Of a stretch of 64,000 bases of DNA, positions 30,052-38,818 are shown in pieces. The translations under genes and the position numbers were made by a program. This DNA is from Oegoconia quadripuncta (taxonomy: Eukaryota > Arthropoda > Insecta > Lepidoptera > Autostichidae), in assembly GCA_949316235.1 (NCBI GenBank), contig OX438753.1, forward strand, positions 19,338,801 to 19,402,800, given 5' to 3'. How positions within the stretch are numbered: position 1 is the stretch's first letter; each line of letters starts with the position of its first letter. Under the pieces are notes generated by a model, which did not search any database, had not been told where the DNA came from, and was given only the letters and a program-made list of their open reading frames with translations.

Positions 30052-30390
30052 TTAATGATGTAAAATAATTTCATTCAAATGGCTGCCTCGGCTGGCTATG
30101 CAGTAGCCTACACGATCGGTCCAATTTTTAAGTACATTATCGATTGTGTGCAGCTGTATTTCACCAATGGCTTCACGAATATTGTCCTTTAAATCATCAA
30201 TTGTCTCTGGCTTGTCGGCGTAACACTTATCTTTGACGGCACCCCACAAATAATAGTCCAACGGTGTCAAATCGCAGCTCCGAGGTGGCCAAACGACATC
30301 AGCTCTGCGGCTGATAATGCGATTATCAAAAACACGGCGGAAAACATCAAGTGTAGCGTCGGCTGTGATGCACGTAGCGCCGTACTGTTA
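30052..30390 (-). pseudogene. Mariner transposase, C-terminal part
   Basis: Encodes TPLDYYLWGAVKDKCYADK then IREAIGEIQLHTIDNVL and RVGYCIASRGSHLNEI, a well-known C-terminus of insect mariner-type transposases. The PLDYYLWG block lies around the last catalytic Asp/Glu region. Interrupted upstream by about 440 bp of unrelated repeat, so it is not functional. Confidence 0.8.
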
Positions 30391-30409
30391 AAACCAAATG
30401 TTGCCAATA

Positions 30410-30830
30410 TCCTCCTCTTCTTCTTCTTCTTCTTATTTTTGAGGATGGCAACCAGTCAACCTCATTGTCGAGGGACATTACTGCCAGTTTCGAGTGAAAA
30501 TTTTTATTTATCTTATTTCTTCAGTTTATAGGTCAGTCTCAATCAAAACAAGTAATTCGTCGTATACAGAGTCTAGTCACGGTCAAGTCATTCTTCAGTA
30601 AAGTGGCAGAATGCTTTACAAAAGATTTTGGCGGCTTCTTGTGGGAACCCGAAAGCTCCGTTACGCACTTTAATTTACACTTCCCTTCACCTGTACACCA
30701 ACACTAACGTTTGCTGCACAATATTCTGCCATTATTAAGCTTCAAAAGTTAGAATGCACAAATTTTAAGACTTATAAAGAAAAATGCTACTTCACTCGCC
30801 GAGTTCCCGCCAAAAAGCCGCATATCCTCC
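30410..30830 (-). repeat. Repeat G, copy 2, nested in the mariner
   Basis: From TCAGTCTCAATCAAAACAAG to GAGTTCCCGCCAAAAAGCCG it is the reverse complement of 21663-21990. A CTTCTTCTTCTT tract lies at its left edge. It replaces the middle of the transposase. Confidence 0.65.
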
Positions 30831-30990
30831 TCTTCAATTTCTTTCACTTTTTTCACAAGGTAACGAACATACGGAGCTGACGGTGCTTCTTTTCTTCCAA
30901 AATCCGTACGCAATTTTCGCACACATTCTGCAACATTACCATGATTTTCAAAGTAATGTTGCAATATTTTCCAACGTTATTCAAGCGTAT
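30831..30990 (-). pseudogene. Mariner transposase, N-terminal HTH part
   Basis: Encodes QHYFENHGNVAECVRKLRTD then FGRKEAPSAPYVRYLVKKVK, matching the first helix-turn-helix of insect mariner-type transposases that binds the element ends. The frame ends in the nested repeat. Confidence 0.75.
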
Positions 30991-31116
30991 ACACAACCAT
31001 ATTCGTTCAGCGGAAGGATAAAACTAATTATCTGTCAAATCAGACATGAGCTAAGTGTTGCCATTCACGAAATAAGCACTAGTTGAAAAAAAAAACGTTA
31101 GATGGCGGACACATTA

Positions 31117-31429
31117 GATACCTATACCAAGCGTATTTGTAGTAGTAGTACAGTATTGGTAGTCCCATTTTTTGCTAATCTTGCATCGCGTCTCAGCAAT
31201 TTATTATTAAAAATAAAAAAGGTCACAGTTCATACTAAGTGCATGCAATATAGAAATGCAGACCGAGTTTCCAGTTTAAAAATAACTGTTTATTCGTTCA
31301 CAGCGTGCAAGTAGTGGGCGTAATAAATATCCAAGACGCACGAACCGCGATCATTGGGAAAGTGCAAGGTCGCCTCAACCTATCCTTAACCCGGTTAGTT
31401 CTTTTGTACTAACTTGTCGTAAATTCCTT
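31117..31429. other. No recognisable feature
   Basis: A 70-residue + frame at 31102-31314 overlaps the mariner end and shows no domain. Confidence 0.4.
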
Positions 31430-31580
31430 TTAACCTCTGACGAAACGTCTATAGATGGTGCTTTTAGTGAAAAGCCCGACAGTCATGTGAAGAGACGGTT
31501 TGATACAATTCTTTTCATGTGCAATAAACCACACTGAACGAACCCAAGGAACGGCCACGGATGGACAAGCAATAGGAATT
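31430..31580. repeat. MITE-3 family fragment
   Basis: GTCTATAGATGGTGCTTTTA, GAAAAGCCCGACAGTC and AAGAGACGGTTTGATACAAT match the interior of other MITE-3 copies. Confidence 0.45.
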
Positions 31581-31624
31581 GAATTGAGATCATAGAGCCG
31601 GACTTTGTTTTTTTTTATATATAT

Positions 31625-31790
31625 CTAAGGACGAATAGAGGGGAAAAGAAAAAGAGGAAGACCGAGAATAAGCTACATGCAGCAGATAAAAGAGAAGTTG
31701 AACGTCGTGTCGTATCAGGAGGTCAAGAGGAAGGCGGAGAGCAGAGAGATATGGAAAAATGTCTCTTAAATCAGATGATGATATATTTTG
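31625..31790 (+). pseudogene. LINE ORF2 C-terminal fragment
   Basis: Encodes GKRKRGRPRISYMQQIKEKL then YQEVKRKAESREIWKN and a stop, a C-terminus seen in many insect non-LTR elements. No tail-side repeat recognised. Confidence 0.65.
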
Positions 31791-32020
31791 TAAGATTACA
31801 ATTATTTATGTCTAAACCCATCAAACCGGCAGCCATGAAAAAAAAAATTAAGGGGTTCAAGTAATTTTCTTTTATCTTCATGCCTGCGCTGCGGCGCTGC
31901 GAGGTCGACATAAGACTATACTTACTATGCCTCTCATAAACAGTTTCGTGAGGAGCGGAAGGTTGGAAGAGACATGGGAAGGCTGTCTTTACTCGCTAGA
32001 CGTCGCCGACTAGCAAAGTT

Positions 32021-32358
32021 TACCGCCTCCGTGGCTCAATGTAAACAACATTGGGTTTACGATTCGGAGGTCGCGCGTTCGATCCCCAGCGGGGTACATG
32101 TTTAAGTACTCGGTTTGGTTGGTGGTAGGGCATTTTAAATGTCCGCCTGGCTAGCTACCACCATCTTATCTAAATCTGCCGCCAAGCAGCAAAGTTAATA
32201 GCATTGTTGTGTTCCGGTTGTCAGAGATAAGATAGCCAGTCCCCCAAATGTGTTGGGGTTTCCGGGTCAGTACGCTTCCACCTTCGACCTCATCTTCACT
32301 TAATATCAGATGTGATTGAGGTCAAGTACGAACCCGTCGTGCATAACATAAAAAAAAG
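32021..32358 (+). repeat. SINE-A, full length
   Basis: Head TACCGCCTCCGTGGCTCAAT to tail CGTCGTGCATAACATAAAA. Confidence 0.85.
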
Positions 32359-32451
32359 TTTAAGCAGTGGCTAGTGCGATCACTGTTTTGGATGGGTGAC
32401 CTTTTTTTTTACATAACAACAACCTGAACATAACAATGTTATTAACATTGC

Positions 32452-32790
32452 TGCTTTTTTTTTTTTTTTAAGCACTACGGGTTAACACTTGACCTCAATC
32501 ACACCTGATGTTAAGTGAAGATGAGGCCGAAGGTGGAAGCGTACTGACCCGGAAACCCAAATAATTTGGGGAACTGGCTATCTTATCTCTGACAACCGGA
32601 ACACAACAACGCTAATAACATTGCTGTTTGGCGGCAGATTTAGATAAGATGGTGGTAGCTAGCCAGGCGGACATTTAAAATGCCCTACCACCAACCAAAC
32701 CGAGTACTAAACATGTACCCCGCTGGGGATCGAACCCGCGACCTCCGATTCGTAAACCCTATGTTGTTTACATTGAGCCACGGAGGCGGT
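32452..32790 (-). repeat. SINE-A, full length
   Basis: Reverse copy about 95 bp from the + copy. Bases 32790-32833 repeat a short SINE-A piece (GCTTGGCGGCAGATTTAGAT), a small duplication at its head end. Confidence 0.85.
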
Positions 32791-32833
32791 TGCTTGGCGG
32801 CAGATTTAGATAAGATAGCCAGGCCGACATTAT

Positions 32834-33601
32834 ACTCCATTATAATTATTAATGATTCCGTGTTTCGGAGGGTACGTCAACATTCTTGATGCGGATCGTT
32901 TCATAAAACAGTCTTCTTAACCTTGCAGTTGCATAAACTACTATAACAATTTAGCCCGACCTTAAAACTTTGAGGTCTATTGTTCAATAATGAATGACAA
33001 ACGATTATTGAGCCATAATTGCATAGCATGATACAGTTAATTCTGAAGCAAATGAAATTATTTGTACAAGCGAAATTGCTGTCACAAACTTGACAACCGA
33101 AATTGAATATTAGTATGTGCATTCACGGAAAATGATTTCAGGAAATTTTTGAGTTCGTAAAATCGCTTGGAAATGATTGCTTACTTTAATTGGTGTATAA
33201 ATTGTTTCTAGTTTGTAATGAATGAGCTTCTAATTGGACGCCAGAAAAAAGTTGGTAATATTATGTCTATGATTGTGATACAGTTAATTTAGTATATGGC
33301 ACAAGTATTAACCATTTTTTTCAAAGACGCTAAATAAATTAAAAGAAGACTTATTCGCTTAATTAAATACAATATTTATTTTTTAAGGTTGAAGTTCATT
33401 TTAATGAACAGGCTAAGAACATTAGTCCATGCTGCCTCGTCTTCAGTATTCTAACTGCTATTTGACAGCTAGGGGTTGTGATTGCCATGTATCGTACCTA
33501 ATAAGTGAAACTATTAAAAAAAAGGATCTTCATAATCGATCAATGTATACGAGTGTAATAAGACACGTAATTGATGGACGATAATCTACAACATCGTTTT
33601 T
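32834..33601. other. Left flank of the Polinton, no gene
   Basis: AT-rich sequence without supported frames or repeats. Confidence 0.5.
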
Positions 33602-33607
33602 TCCATT
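33602..33607 (+). repeat. Target-site duplication, left (TCCATT)
   Basis: Identical to 48605-48610. Six-bp duplications are the rule for Polintons. Confidence 0.93.
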
Positions 33608-34344
33608 AGTAGTACGTATTCGAGAGTTCTGGACCAGCCCCGGGCCCTCCCCCTAAAAAAAGGTCACCACGGTGTGTTCCCCCTTTCACGGTCTCATTGG
33701 CGGCTTTAATTGGGTCGTTATTGACGGATTTGCCAGTTAACTTTGTTTGCTAATTATAATGGCTAGTAAAAAATTGTCCTTATCTAACCTAATAATAGGT
33801 TCACACATAAATCAAGTGGACGATAACTCCTCGGCTTTTGGCGCTTTTGTGTACCTACAACTGATACAAGTCTGAACTTGTTCATGGTAAGCATAGCGAT
33901 TACAGCAGGTGTATGTTTTTAATATGGAAAAAAATTAAATTTATTGTCAGCAATGAAACTGCCTTTCCATTATTCTTTTATTTAGTTTTCTAATTTATGA
34001 TCAATTTATATTTATGGCAGTAGTCGACAAAAAACATGCACCTTTTACGGTGAATAGAAACTTCGTAATTTAAGTTATTTCATTATAGTATACCATTTTT
34101 TCCTAGTAAGATTTGGAAACAGGTGAGACTTTTTTGCTCGTCACGTTGGAATGTGTACGCCTTTAGATGAAATGATAACGATCACCCACTGTCAAATTTA
34201 TTTATGTTAGTTATTCTTTAGATCGCCATCTGCGGCATACGCAGTATTTTTTCTTAATTTTTTAATTCGATTCAATAATAAATATGTAGGGTTAATTCTT
34301 AATAGCTACTACGTATGTGGTATCACCACTCTACCTGGATAGGG

Positions 34345-34352
34345 TATTTAAA
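34345..34352 (+). promoter_or_regulatory. TATA-like box of the left TIR gene
   Basis: TATTTAAA about 110 bp before the ATG at 34458, followed at roughly +30 by ACAGCACCACAGTC, a plausible start site. Mirrored at 47860-47867. Confidence 0.45.
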
Positions 34353-34457
34353 GCGAGACGGCTTGTACAGCACCACAGTCCAAATTCGATCGCCCGCCTC
34401 GCCTCGAGACACAGTCGTACATTTCATAGTGAAAAGTGTTAAACTACGCTTTCTGTC

Positions 34458-35034
34458 ATGTCGGTAAGTTTTTGTCTGTAACTACATTGTTTATGTGTTG
34501 TCTACTTTACCTGGACGATCTGTTTCGATGCAATTGCTTGACCTAACCTTCGTTTTCTGCTCGTTTCAGACGTCGATTCCTGACAGTGATTACACCTTTA
34601 AGAACTATTACTTTCCTACTGCCGATCTAAGCGACGATGATGAAACTCAAGATCCTCCTGCCTTGAAGGTCAAGCAAAACATTGCTAAGAGAAACATTGA
34701 TTGTTTCTTTGAGAAGCCCAAGAAAAAGAGGGTCCGACTACAGTCTTCCAATATTGCCCAAGCTAACGGAGAAGGAACTTCATACATTTCATCGAATAAT
34801 GATGACGGATCCTCAGCGAGTCATCTCATTAAAATAGAAGTGTATGAGATGAAAAAGTTGAAAGATGTTCAACCAATTGATTACTGGAAATATGCAGATG
34901 TTCGTGTTAAATATTACGCCTCAGAAGACGACAAGCATTACCGAAATGTAAGAGATTTAATTTACAATATAACAAAACAGGTGGCAACGAAGACCGACTG
35001 CACAAAGTACTACATAACAGCGGATAAGAAATAA
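34458..35034 (+). CDS. TIR-encoded 156-residue nuclear-type protein, left copy
   Basis: I do not recognise a family. Exon 1 is only ATGTCG (34458-34463). A 106-bp intron (GTAAGT...TTTCAG, 34464-34569) follows, then exon 2 at 34570-35034 ending in TAA. The product starts MSTSIPDSDYTFKNYYFP. An acidic patch (DLSDDDETQD) follows, then a basic cluster KPKKKRVRL that looks like a nuclear localisation signal, a Ser/Asn-rich linker, and a C-terminal half of mixed charge (EVYEMKKLKDVQPIDYWKYA). No catalytic motif or zinc-binding pattern is visible. It lies wholly within the inverted repeat, so an identical gene exists at the other end. This suggests an early regulator or an end-binding protein, but that is inference. 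Alternatively, the open frame continues upstream through the intron to 34495, which would give a 179-residue unspliced form. Confidence 0.7.
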
Positions 35035-35164
35035 TTCCTGGAATAGCCCGTTTCTTGCGACTCCCAATAGAGCAACGTTATAATTTATGGGTTTCTTCTT
35101 AGCACATTAACTGTCGCGACGCAGACTCTACTGAAAAACAGCAATAAATTTTTCGTTCCCCACC

Positions 35165-35171
35165 GTTTTAT
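35165..35171 (+). promoter_or_regulatory. TATA-like box of the second TIR gene
   Basis: CGTTTTATACCTG about 75 bp before the ATG at 35245. The same sequence in the right repeat precedes the ATG at 46967. Weak, single-motif evidence. Confidence 0.3.
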
Positions 35172-35244
35172 ACCTGTCTATAAGATACACCTCATATAAG
35201 CCACATGCCACCGAGAGATACATTTGTCTAACGCAGGCAGAAGG

Positions 35245-35556
35245 ATGGCACACTTCGAAACTCAATACGATGACCAACTGGTACGACTGTGTCTCGAAGC
35301 CGAACAAGACGAAATCGACCGACAACTCTATGAATTCCATGAAGAAAACCTAAATAATCTCCGCCAGTGGGCCAATTACGATTATGGTGGGTATTCAAGA
35401 CCCTCACCTCCCCCTATACTAACATTTCTGCAGCGGCCAGCGAACCCACTCATGTCATTGGAACAGGAAGAAGAAGTTTATGAAACGTCGTGGGCGTCTG
35501 AAAAATTGTTTTCATTATCACCGGGTGTCTATAGTCCAACCCCGCAGATAGATTAG
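35245..35556 (+). CDS. 103-residue acidic protein spanning the TIR edge
   Basis: No family recognised. The first 30 or so residues (MAHFETQYDDQLVRLCLEAE, then QDEIDRQLYE) are encoded in the inverted repeat, and the remaining 73 or so in unique DNA. The first part is acidic and probably helical. The second is Pro/Tyr-rich (RPSPPPILTFLQRP, LSPGVYSPTPQID). An AATAAA at 35593 could end the transcript. The right repeat has the same first part with a different continuation. ATG 35245 was chosen because it is the first ATG after the TATA-like box and is conserved at both ends. Confidence 0.6.
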   Translation: MAHFETQYDDQLVRLCLEAEQDEIDRQLYEFHEENLNNLRQWANYDYGGYSRPSPPPILTFLQRPANPLMSLEQEEEVYETSWASEKLFSLSPGVYSPTPQID

Positions 35557-35592
35557 TTAGCTACAATATTGTATTATAATGTTTAATTAGAA

Positions 35593-35598
35593 AATAAA
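35593..35598 (+). terminator. Poly-A signal for the left-end transcript
   Basis: AATAAA 37 bp after the stop of the 103-residue frame. Confidence 0.5.
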
Positions 35599-35699
35599 TA
35601 AAGTAAAACTGTAATTCTGATGTTTCATTATCTTCACTCTTCTATATCAAAATAGGATAATGTAAATAAAAAACAGATAATTGGTAAAATAAATTTATT

Positions 35700-36137
35700 T
35701 CAAAAAATGGTTTTAAATATTTTATTTATGAATATATCGTTATACAAAGGAATATCGCAAAAATCTCTTAAAAACTCTGACATGCTCATATTCATAAACT
35801 TAAAGTACAGATACACTAAACAGTATTCACCACAAACAGAAGTTAAGTGACTTTGAAGAATTTTATTATTGTAAAACCATTTCCGAGTATTTCTTTTCAA
35901 AAACGATTTATGGTGGCCGGTAGGCTTTCTACCATATGAATCAAAATATTCACCGATACCATTAGCATTGATATGAATGGCTACCCAATGTGATCCTGAT
36001 TTTGTATCAGGATCCAAGTTAGAAATAAAGTAAGTGGGTGCTTCTATGTACATTGGTATTCTGTTAGCAGGGAACACGTTAAATTCTAGACTGTGATTTA
36101 TCTTTTTCATAAATAGTCTAATTTCGTGTGTATCCAT
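35700..36137 (-). CDS. Adenovirus-type cysteine protease (PRO)
   Basis: Maturation protease of 145 residues, expected to cleave capsid precursors during particle assembly. Family C5 (adenain) with a Ulp1-like fold. Candidate catalytic residues are His50 in GSHWVAI, Asp66 in YFDSYG, Gln95 in ILQSHL (oxyanion) and Cys102 in SVCGEYCLVYL, in the order and spacing of adenain. Somewhat shorter than adenovirus protease (about 200 residues) but typical for Polintons. Last gene of the minus-strand series, next to the capsid gene it should serve. A TATATAAG on the minus strand at 36211-36218 may be its promoter. Confidence 0.9.
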   Translation of the reverse strand: MDTHEIRLFMKKINHSLEFNVFPANRIPMYIEAPTYFISNLDPDTKSGSHWVAIHINANGIGEYFDSYGRKPTGHHKSFLKRNTRKWFYNNKILQSHLTSVCGEYCLVYLYFKFMNMSMSEFLRDFCDIPLYNDIFINKIFKTIF

Positions 36138-36210
36138 TATTGAAATACTTTCTTAAATACATACATTAAGGTAGTTTAACGGATAATGATGAAAAATATT
36201 ATATGGAAAT

Positions 36211-36218
36211 CTTATATA
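36211..36218 (-). promoter_or_regulatory. TATA box upstream of the protease
   Basis: TATATAAG on the minus strand, about 75 bp before the protease ATG. Confidence 0.45.
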
Positions 36219-36246
36219 CTATAATAGATACAAAAATGCTGAATAC

Positions 36247-37560
36247 TTAACTATTATAATCTACACTCACATCTCTATTTTTATTAATTTCTATAACATT
36301 GTCAAACTCTGCGTACACAATGCAGTTAAGAGTTTTTGCAAGAGCTGATTCAAATTGGACTTCTATTCTAACACACCCATGTTTTATCAAATTCCAGTGG
36401 GAACTTGAGTTAGCAGATAGATCAGGAGTTAAATCAAATGCCATTAAGCAGTATCCATTTGCATAGTCCTCAATCGATATGGAATTGCCTTCATTCAAAA
36501 AGTGAATACCTGTTCCAGTATATAACGTATGGTAACTACTCGTAAACACACCGCTACGGTATGATGGCATTAGGGTTTTAGAAGGAATTTGTTGCCCATC
36601 TACATACAAGCTAAATACATTTATATCATGATTATCGAAGTTAAATGGATTGGTATTGAAAGTACCATTAAAAGCAACATTATCAACAAATCCGATAATA
36701 CATCTTTTCGGCACCTGACCAAGAAATACATTGTCAATTGTTTTTCCACGGACTCCTGATGGAATAGTTAAAACTTTAACTTCAGCGCGAGTAATTGGAT
36801 ATTTTGCAGTTGTAGTGGTTAAAACTTTTTGATGAGCGAGTAAAACGGATGGATTTATTCTTGCCTTTCGCAATATAAGAGTAGCGCTATCAATTTGAAC
36901 TTTATATTTTGAATTCACTGATGATGACATTAAATTAAAAGTGTCTTTGTTACGTACTAATTTAACACGTATTTCTACCCCATTTATTAAGAACTTTTCT
37001 TGATTAAATAGATCACCGTGCAAATGTCCAATCATTTCAACTGATTTGCCGTCTTTTACCCGTTGATGTCTTTTGTGAAAGCCCTTGTTGTTGTCATCAC
37101 ATGAATCCATCTTTGAAGCTGTATCTTCGTACCACATACCACAAGTCAAGTGTGATTGTTTTGCCGCTGGTCCATAATTAAGTAGAGTCTCAATATAAGC
37201 CCGATAAGCATATGTGTTATTAGGAGGTGATACAAGTTTTTGATTTAGATAAACATCTAATTGGTTGAAAAGTGAATGCAACCAATTATTAACAGGTGCT
37301 GTCTTCTCATCAGGGGGAGGAGTGGTAGAATCTAGGTTTATAATTTTAGCTTTAACATGAAGGAGGGTGTGTGACAAATCAATGTAGTCATCTCCACTTC
37401 CTGGCATAACAAATTCAATTGGTCCTTCATCACTTAGCGATGATATCGGTGTACAATGAATCCATTGCCCACTCTCAATACTTGTCTGTGTTGATGGTAT
37501 AGCAAAAAGATCTAACTCTGATTTAACACACTCACAAGAATTATTATGAAGAAACGACAT
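36247..37560 (-). CDS. Polinton major capsid protein (PY, double jelly roll)
   Basis: 437 residues. Matches the Polinton PY family, shown by structure-based comparison to be a double jelly-roll major capsid protein of the adenovirus/virophage lineage and often named F54H12.2-like in animal genomes. Marks include the N-terminal SELDLFAIPSTQTSIESGQW, IEFVMPGSGDDYIDLSHT, NNWLHSLFNQLDVYLNQKLV, an ETLLNYG segment, and the C-terminal NCIVYAEFDNVIEINKNRDV. Length is normal for the family and no stop interrupts it. Two bases separate it from the upstream small basic protein, and the protease follows 109 bp downstream, as in many Polintons. Confidence 0.93.
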   Translation of the reverse strand: MSFLHNNSCECVKSELDLFAIPSTQTSIESGQWIHCTPISSLSDEGPIEFVMPGSGDDYIDLSHTLLHVKAKIINLDSTTPPPDEKTAPVNNWLHSLFNQLDVYLNQKLVSPPNNTYAYRAYIETLLNYGPAAKQSHLTCGMWYEDTASKMDSCDDNNKGFHKRHQRVKDGKSVEMIGHLHGDLFNQEKFLINGVEIRVKLVRNKDTFNLMSSSVNSKYKVQIDSATLILRKARINPSVLLAHQKVLTTTTAKYPITRAEVKVLTIPSGVRGKTIDNVFLGQVPKRCIIGFVDNVAFNGTFNTNPFNFDNHDINVFSLYVDGQQIPSKTLMPSYRSGVFTSSYHTLYTGTGIHFLNEGNSISIEDYANGYCLMAFDLTPDLSANSSSHWNLIKHGCVRIEVQFESALAKTLNCIVYAEFDNVIEINKNRDVSVDYNS

Positions 37561-37562
37561 AG

Positions 37563-38012
37563 TTAATTTGAAAATATATCTTTTATATTACTTTTTTTCT
37601 TCCTGTCAACTCCTCTTCGCTTAGATGGTTTCAATGAAATGGTAGGTTTCTTTCGAAGTCTCTTGATTTTATACCCTGAGCCAGACATAAGCGAATCAAT
37701 TTTGTTATCCGCTTTTCGTTTTAAATTAGCACTTGCTTCTTTGAGTCGAGACTTAATTGATTCCCCCATTGGTTGTGCCCTGACCATATCTGATAATAAA
37801 CCTACTCCTGCGCTTAATGCCTCTTTCCCGACTGTCTTGGCACCACTTGCTATGAGTGGAAATACAGATCTAAATAGTCCGCCCAAAAAACTTCCAATGC
37901 CGTGACCACGTTGATGCGGTACACCTCTGTATATGATACCTACACCTGATCCAGCTTGATTAGAATAATAATGATGATAAGGACAAACGATATTATCACG
38001 CTTATAATTCAT
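37563..38012 (-). CDS. Small basic virion-type protein (adenovirus pVI/pX-like)
   Basis: 149 residues, glycine-rich then very basic. The hydrophobic stretch RGHGIGSFLGGLFRSVFPLI near residue 35 is followed by GAKTVGKEALSAGVGLLSDM, then a Lys/Arg-rich end with GSGYKIKRLRKK and KPSKRRGVDRKKKS. This layout is typical of small membrane-active or DNA-condensing virion proteins found between the capsid genes of Polintons and adenovirus-like elements. The exact equivalent (pVI or pX) cannot be settled by eye. The start overlaps the end of the minor capsid gene by 4 bp. Confidence 0.65.
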   Translation of the reverse strand: MNYKRDNIVCPYHHYYSNQAGSGVGIIYRGVPHQRGHGIGSFLGGLFRSVFPLIASGAKTVGKEALSAGVGLLSDMVRAQPMGESIKSRLKEASANLKRKADNKIDSLMSGSGYKIKRLRKKPTISLKPSKRRGVDRKKKSNIKDIFSN

Positions 38013-38818
38013 TTTATTCGTTTAAAATGTAGTTTAACACATGCAGTTCCAAACTGGAATGGAACTCTATTACCAATGCTTGTTCTTATATCTATTTCGA
38101 TTATGTCAAATTCTCTGCGCATTACTGGAAGATAATGAATTGGAGATAATACGTGCATTTTATAAGCACCATAGTTGTATTTTGATGGATCTAGCGGTAT
38201 GATTCTAAATAATGAGGTCATTACATCTCCAACTATTTGAGGATGAATAATATCAGAGTAAATAAATAGCTGTGATGGTAATCCTAATTGTAAGTTCGCT
38301 GGGTATTTAGCGTATGGATCCGCAATTAAATTTGTATATGGCTCGAAACCGAGTTGAAGATTTAATGTAGGTGACAAAATCAACGATGATACACTGCGAG
38401 TTAAGTTCGTAACAGTGATAAGTTTCGAGTCGTTATCAATTTGGAATGCCACTTGATTTTGTAGGAGGCTATTTTCATTAAATACTTTTAGAAAATTGTT
38501 GATGTTATCATAAGGAAATGAAGGAATTTGGGATTTATATTCCACTGATATTAATGATTCGTCATCTCCTTCGACTATTACTTTCTTCTTGACGAAAAGA
38601 ATATTCTCATTTTCTTGGACGTTAAATATAGCACAGGGATAATGAAATTCAGCTAATCCTACAACCCATTCTCCTTCCAATTGAACAGTTTTAGGTAACT
38701 TTGTTACAAAGTTGGCGGTTGTATTTTGGGGGAAATATGCAGTTGAACTATTGCTTGGCAAAGTAAGATAAAAACTATCTTCCGTCATATTGTTTCTAAG
38801 TTTAATGCGGATATCCAA
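38009..38818 (-). CDS. Polinton minor capsid protein (PX, penton-type)
   Basis: 269 residues. Matches the Polinton PX family, predicted to be a single jelly-roll penton protein. The start DSFYLTLPSNSS, then FPQNTTANFVTKLPKTVQLE and GEWVVGLAEFHYP is a strong family signature. The middle has the repeated NLQLGFEP / NLQLGLPSQLFIYSDI pattern and the end PIHYLPVMRREFDIIEIDIR. It overlaps the integrase by 34 bp and the basic protein by 4 bp, a virus-like gene packing. The frame is intact. Confidence 0.9.
   Translation of the reverse strand: MDIRIKLRNNMTEDSFYLTLPSNSSTAYFPQNTTANFVTKLPKTVQLEGEWVVGLAEFHYPCAIFNVQENENILFVKKKVIVEGDDESLISVEYKSQIPSFPYDNINNFLKVFNENSLLQNQVAFQIDNDSKLITVTNLTRSVSSLILSPTLNLQLGFEPYTNLIADPYAKYPANLQLGLPSQLFIYSDIIHPQIVGDVMTSLFRIIPLDPSKYNYGAYKMHVLSPIHYLPVMRREFDIIEIDIRTSIGNRVPFQFGTACVKLHFKRIK

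Larger units (their letters stand above)
29949..31114 (-). mobile_element. Mariner-like transposon, disrupted
   Basis: Ends CAAGGTCCGCCAAATAACTT and, on the minus strand, ATGTGTCCGCCATCTAACGT are similar inverted repeats. Both are followed by a T-run and flanked by TA (29947-29948 and 31115-31116), the mariner target site. The minus strand has the transposase N-terminus on the right and C-terminus on the left, with foreign sequence between. Confidence 0.75.
33608..35334 (+). repeat. Polinton left terminal inverted repeat, 1,727 bp
   Basis: Paired with 46878-48604. Every landmark I compared fits the rule left + right = 82212, so there are no net indels, and the stretches I compared base by base were identical. 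Similarity stops inside the second reading frame, after CTCTATGAA. Confidence 0.93.

Noticed and set aside
34495..34569. Upstream 25-codon extension of the repeat-encoded protein
   Set aside because: It reads through a segment with a GTAAGT donor and TTTCAG acceptor. The spliced form starting at 34458 is more plausible, though the unspliced form is not excluded.
35128..35340. Antisense 70-residue frame in the left repeat (and 46854-47084 in the right)
   Set aside because: Opposite-strand shadow of the MAHFETQYDD frame, with no domain or promoter.
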